Source: JBLIAZ01 sp047632015 (lineage in GTDB: Bacteria > Bacteroidota > Bacteroidia > Flavobacteriales_C > GCA-002722245). Taken from it: a DNA stretch of 6,766 nucleotides. The DNA is taken from positions 1 to 6,766 of the forward strand of contig JBLIBC010000145.1 of the NCBI GenBank assembly GCA_047632015.1, read 5' to 3'. Shown here one piece after another: positions 5,596-6,766 of this stretch; positions within the stretch are counted from its first letter, which is position 1; every line of letters begins with the position of its first letter. The notes below the pieces were generated by a model. The model did no database searches. It saw only the letters and a program-made list of their open reading frames with translations, and was not told the origin of the DNA. The translations under genes and the position numbers were made by a program.

Positions 5596-6766
5596 TTATA
5601 AGTATTTAAAGTACCGCCAATGATGGAACAAATTAGGAAACATACTTTTGATATGTCTTATCCAATAAAATGCTTTCTTCATGCTACCTTTAAATCGCTT
5701 ATACTTTTTAACTGCCCACTTTGCTAAGCGAAAATTAAAGTGTTCAAATAATTCCCTTAATGTCCAATAGTTGAATTTTCCATAGTAGTTCATTACCCCT
5801 CTTATTCTGGGATTTTCCTGATTTGCGATTTGCTGCAACTCCATTGTACTGTTTCTGTAAAACCCTGCAGATTTCCATTCGTTTATAATCCGTGATTTTG
5901 CCTGTTGGCTGATCGCGCAATCATATCCCAAAAACAATTTTCCGCTTTTAGCTGCCGTTGTTTTGGGTTGAAATGTAAATCCTAGAAATCCGAACTTCCG
6001 TTTCATGTTTTTCTTCCGTTTGCTTCTGTAACTCAAGCAGTGTAACACTTGTGTTTTCTCTTCGTTCAATTGTAGCTTACAGTTTTGCATTCTTTCTTGT
6101 ATCGACTTGAGAACAAACTGAGCTTGCTCTTGCGTCTCACAGTGTAAAATCACATCATCTGCATAGCGCACAAATGGTATATTGGGATGATTTATAATCA
6201 TCCATTTATCCAGTACATAATGAAGATACAAATTGGCGAGAATCGGACTTATCACTCCTCCTTGTGGTGTCCCTTTTGCTTGTGGTTGGACTTGCTCACC
6301 ATCTGATTGTTGACTGGAACATTCCAGCCATCTTTTGATGTAGATTTTAACCCAGTTTTCTTCCACATGACGATCTATTGCTTTTTGCAATAATTCATGG
6401 TCTACCTCGTCGAAAAAGCGCTTAATATCCATATCCACTACCCAAGCTTTTTTTCGTACATTTTCCCTAACCTGACTTATCGCTTGATGGGCACTTTTTA
6501 ATGGACGATAGCCATAGGAATGATCACTAAACTCTAATTCCAAGCGTGGTTCGATGTAAGATTTTATTACTTGTTGTGCAATTCGGTCGCTTACTGTTGG
6601 GATGCCCAACTTCCTTTTCTTTCCATTGGATTTTGGAATTTCAACACTTCGCACTGGCTTGGGAAAATAACTCCCCGAGGCCAGACGATTCCAAAGTTGG
6701 TACAGGTTGTTTTGAAGGTCTTTTTGGTATTCTTCCAAACTTTCCCCATCAACTCCTGCACTTCCT
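5596..6766 (-). CDS. ltrA: Group II intron reverse transcriptase/maturase (5' end outside window)
   Basis: About 390 residues are visible. A TTG at 6738 could be taken as a start, but the frame continues upstream as GSAGVDGESLEEYQKDL, the usual start of the RT core, so the true start lies past the edge. Blocks in order, numbered from the TTG: PVRSVEIPKSNGKKRKLGIP (28-47), VVDMDIKRFFDEVDH (100-114) with catalytic aspartate, GTPQGGVISPILANLYL (156-172), RYADDVIL (191-198, YADD at 6165-6154), LNEEKTQVLH and FGFLGFTF, then the maturase domain X. The protein ends at FHHWRYFKYL soon after domain X, with no HNH endonuclease domain. Endonuclease-less intron proteins generally prime from DNA at replication forks. 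It should promote splicing of its own intron and reverse-transcribe it at new sites. No frameshift or loss of catalytic residues is seen. Confidence 0.95.
   Translation of the reverse strand, partial: GSAGVDGESLEEYQKDLQNNLYQLWNRLASGSYFPKPVRSVEIPKSNGKKRKLGIPTVSDRIAQQVIKSYIEPRLELEFSDHSYGYRPLKSAHQAISQVRENVRKKAWVVDMDIKRFFDEVDHELLQKAIDRHVEENWVKIYIKRWLECSSQQSDGEQVQPQAKGTPQGGVISPILANLYLHYVLDKWMIINHPNIPFVRYADDVILHCETQEQAQFVLKSIQERMQNCKLQLNEEKTQVLHCLSYRSKRKKNMKRKFGFLGFTFQPKTTAAKSGKLFLGYDCAISQQAKSRIINEWKSAGFYRNSTMELQQIANQENPRIRGVMNYYGKFNYWTLRELFEHFNFRLAKWAVKKYKRFKGSMKKAFYWIRHIKSMFPNLFHHWRYFKYL

Larger units (their letters stand above)
5509..6766 (-). mobile_element. Group II intron, 3' part (reverse transcriptase ORF plus domains V and VI)
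   Basis: On the minus strand the element enters from the right edge as a maturase ORF in domain IV. After its stop it continues through 14 nt to domain V and domain VI, and ends in CTACTCGAC with the last base at 5509. Domains I-III, the 5' splice site (GUGYG) and the start of the ORF lie beyond the window. Group II introns are self-splicing retroelements that move by reverse transcription at a DNA target. An intact-looking RT and intact RNA domains suggest it may be active. Confidence 0.9.

Noticed and set aside
5596..6766. Retron or CRISPR-associated/DGR reverse transcriptase
   Set aside because: The RT blocks, domain X and the adjacent domain V/VI RNA are those of a group II intron; no msr/msd, Cas1 or template repeat is seen.

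Overview
The window looks like chromosomal DNA from a Bacteroidota, most likely a marine or otherwise light-exposed Flavobacteriia-type bacterium. This is inferred from the low GC content, the near absence of Shine-Dalgarno sequences, the protein style, and the typical flavobacterial neighbourhood of photolyase, DUF2256, DPRP-type photolyase and CIA30 genes. No ribosomal or other marker gene is present, so the taxonomy is tentative.

Positions 1-3909 hold a very compact plus-strand operon. It contains the 3' end of an unidentified gene (to 244), a cryptochrome/photolyase of the FAD-binding superfamily (220-1725), a 42-residue zinc-ribbon-like DUF2256 protein (1768-1896), a second photolyase of the DPRP/FeS-BCP lineage (1893-3380), and a CIA30-family protein with a hydrophobic N-terminus (3346-3909). 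Three of the four junctions overlap (25, 4 and 35 nt), which implies translational coupling. After a 165-bp gap comes a FAD-dependent amine-oxidase-like oxidoreductase (4075-5316). The theme is light-driven repair of UV-damaged DNA, plus flavin chemistry and two accessory proteins of unknown role.

Both photolyases are non-canonical at residues that matter. The first keeps only one of the three classical electron-relay tryptophans, judged by a gap-free alignment to E. coli photolyase around the FAD site. The second belongs to the iron-sulfur photolyase lineage but lacks all four cluster cysteines. The first gene also carries a striking 44-nt near-perfect hairpin with terminator-like flanks inside its coding sequence (434-477).

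Positions 5509-6766 are the 3' part of a group II intron on the minus strand. It comprises the reverse transcriptase/maturase (5' end outside the window), a textbook 34-nt domain V and a domain VI with a bulged branch-point A, which together place the 3' splice junction at 5509/5508. The 192 bp between the intron and the oxidoreductase (5317-5508) contain no convincing gene, only a short tandem repeat and the 3' exon of whatever the intron entered.
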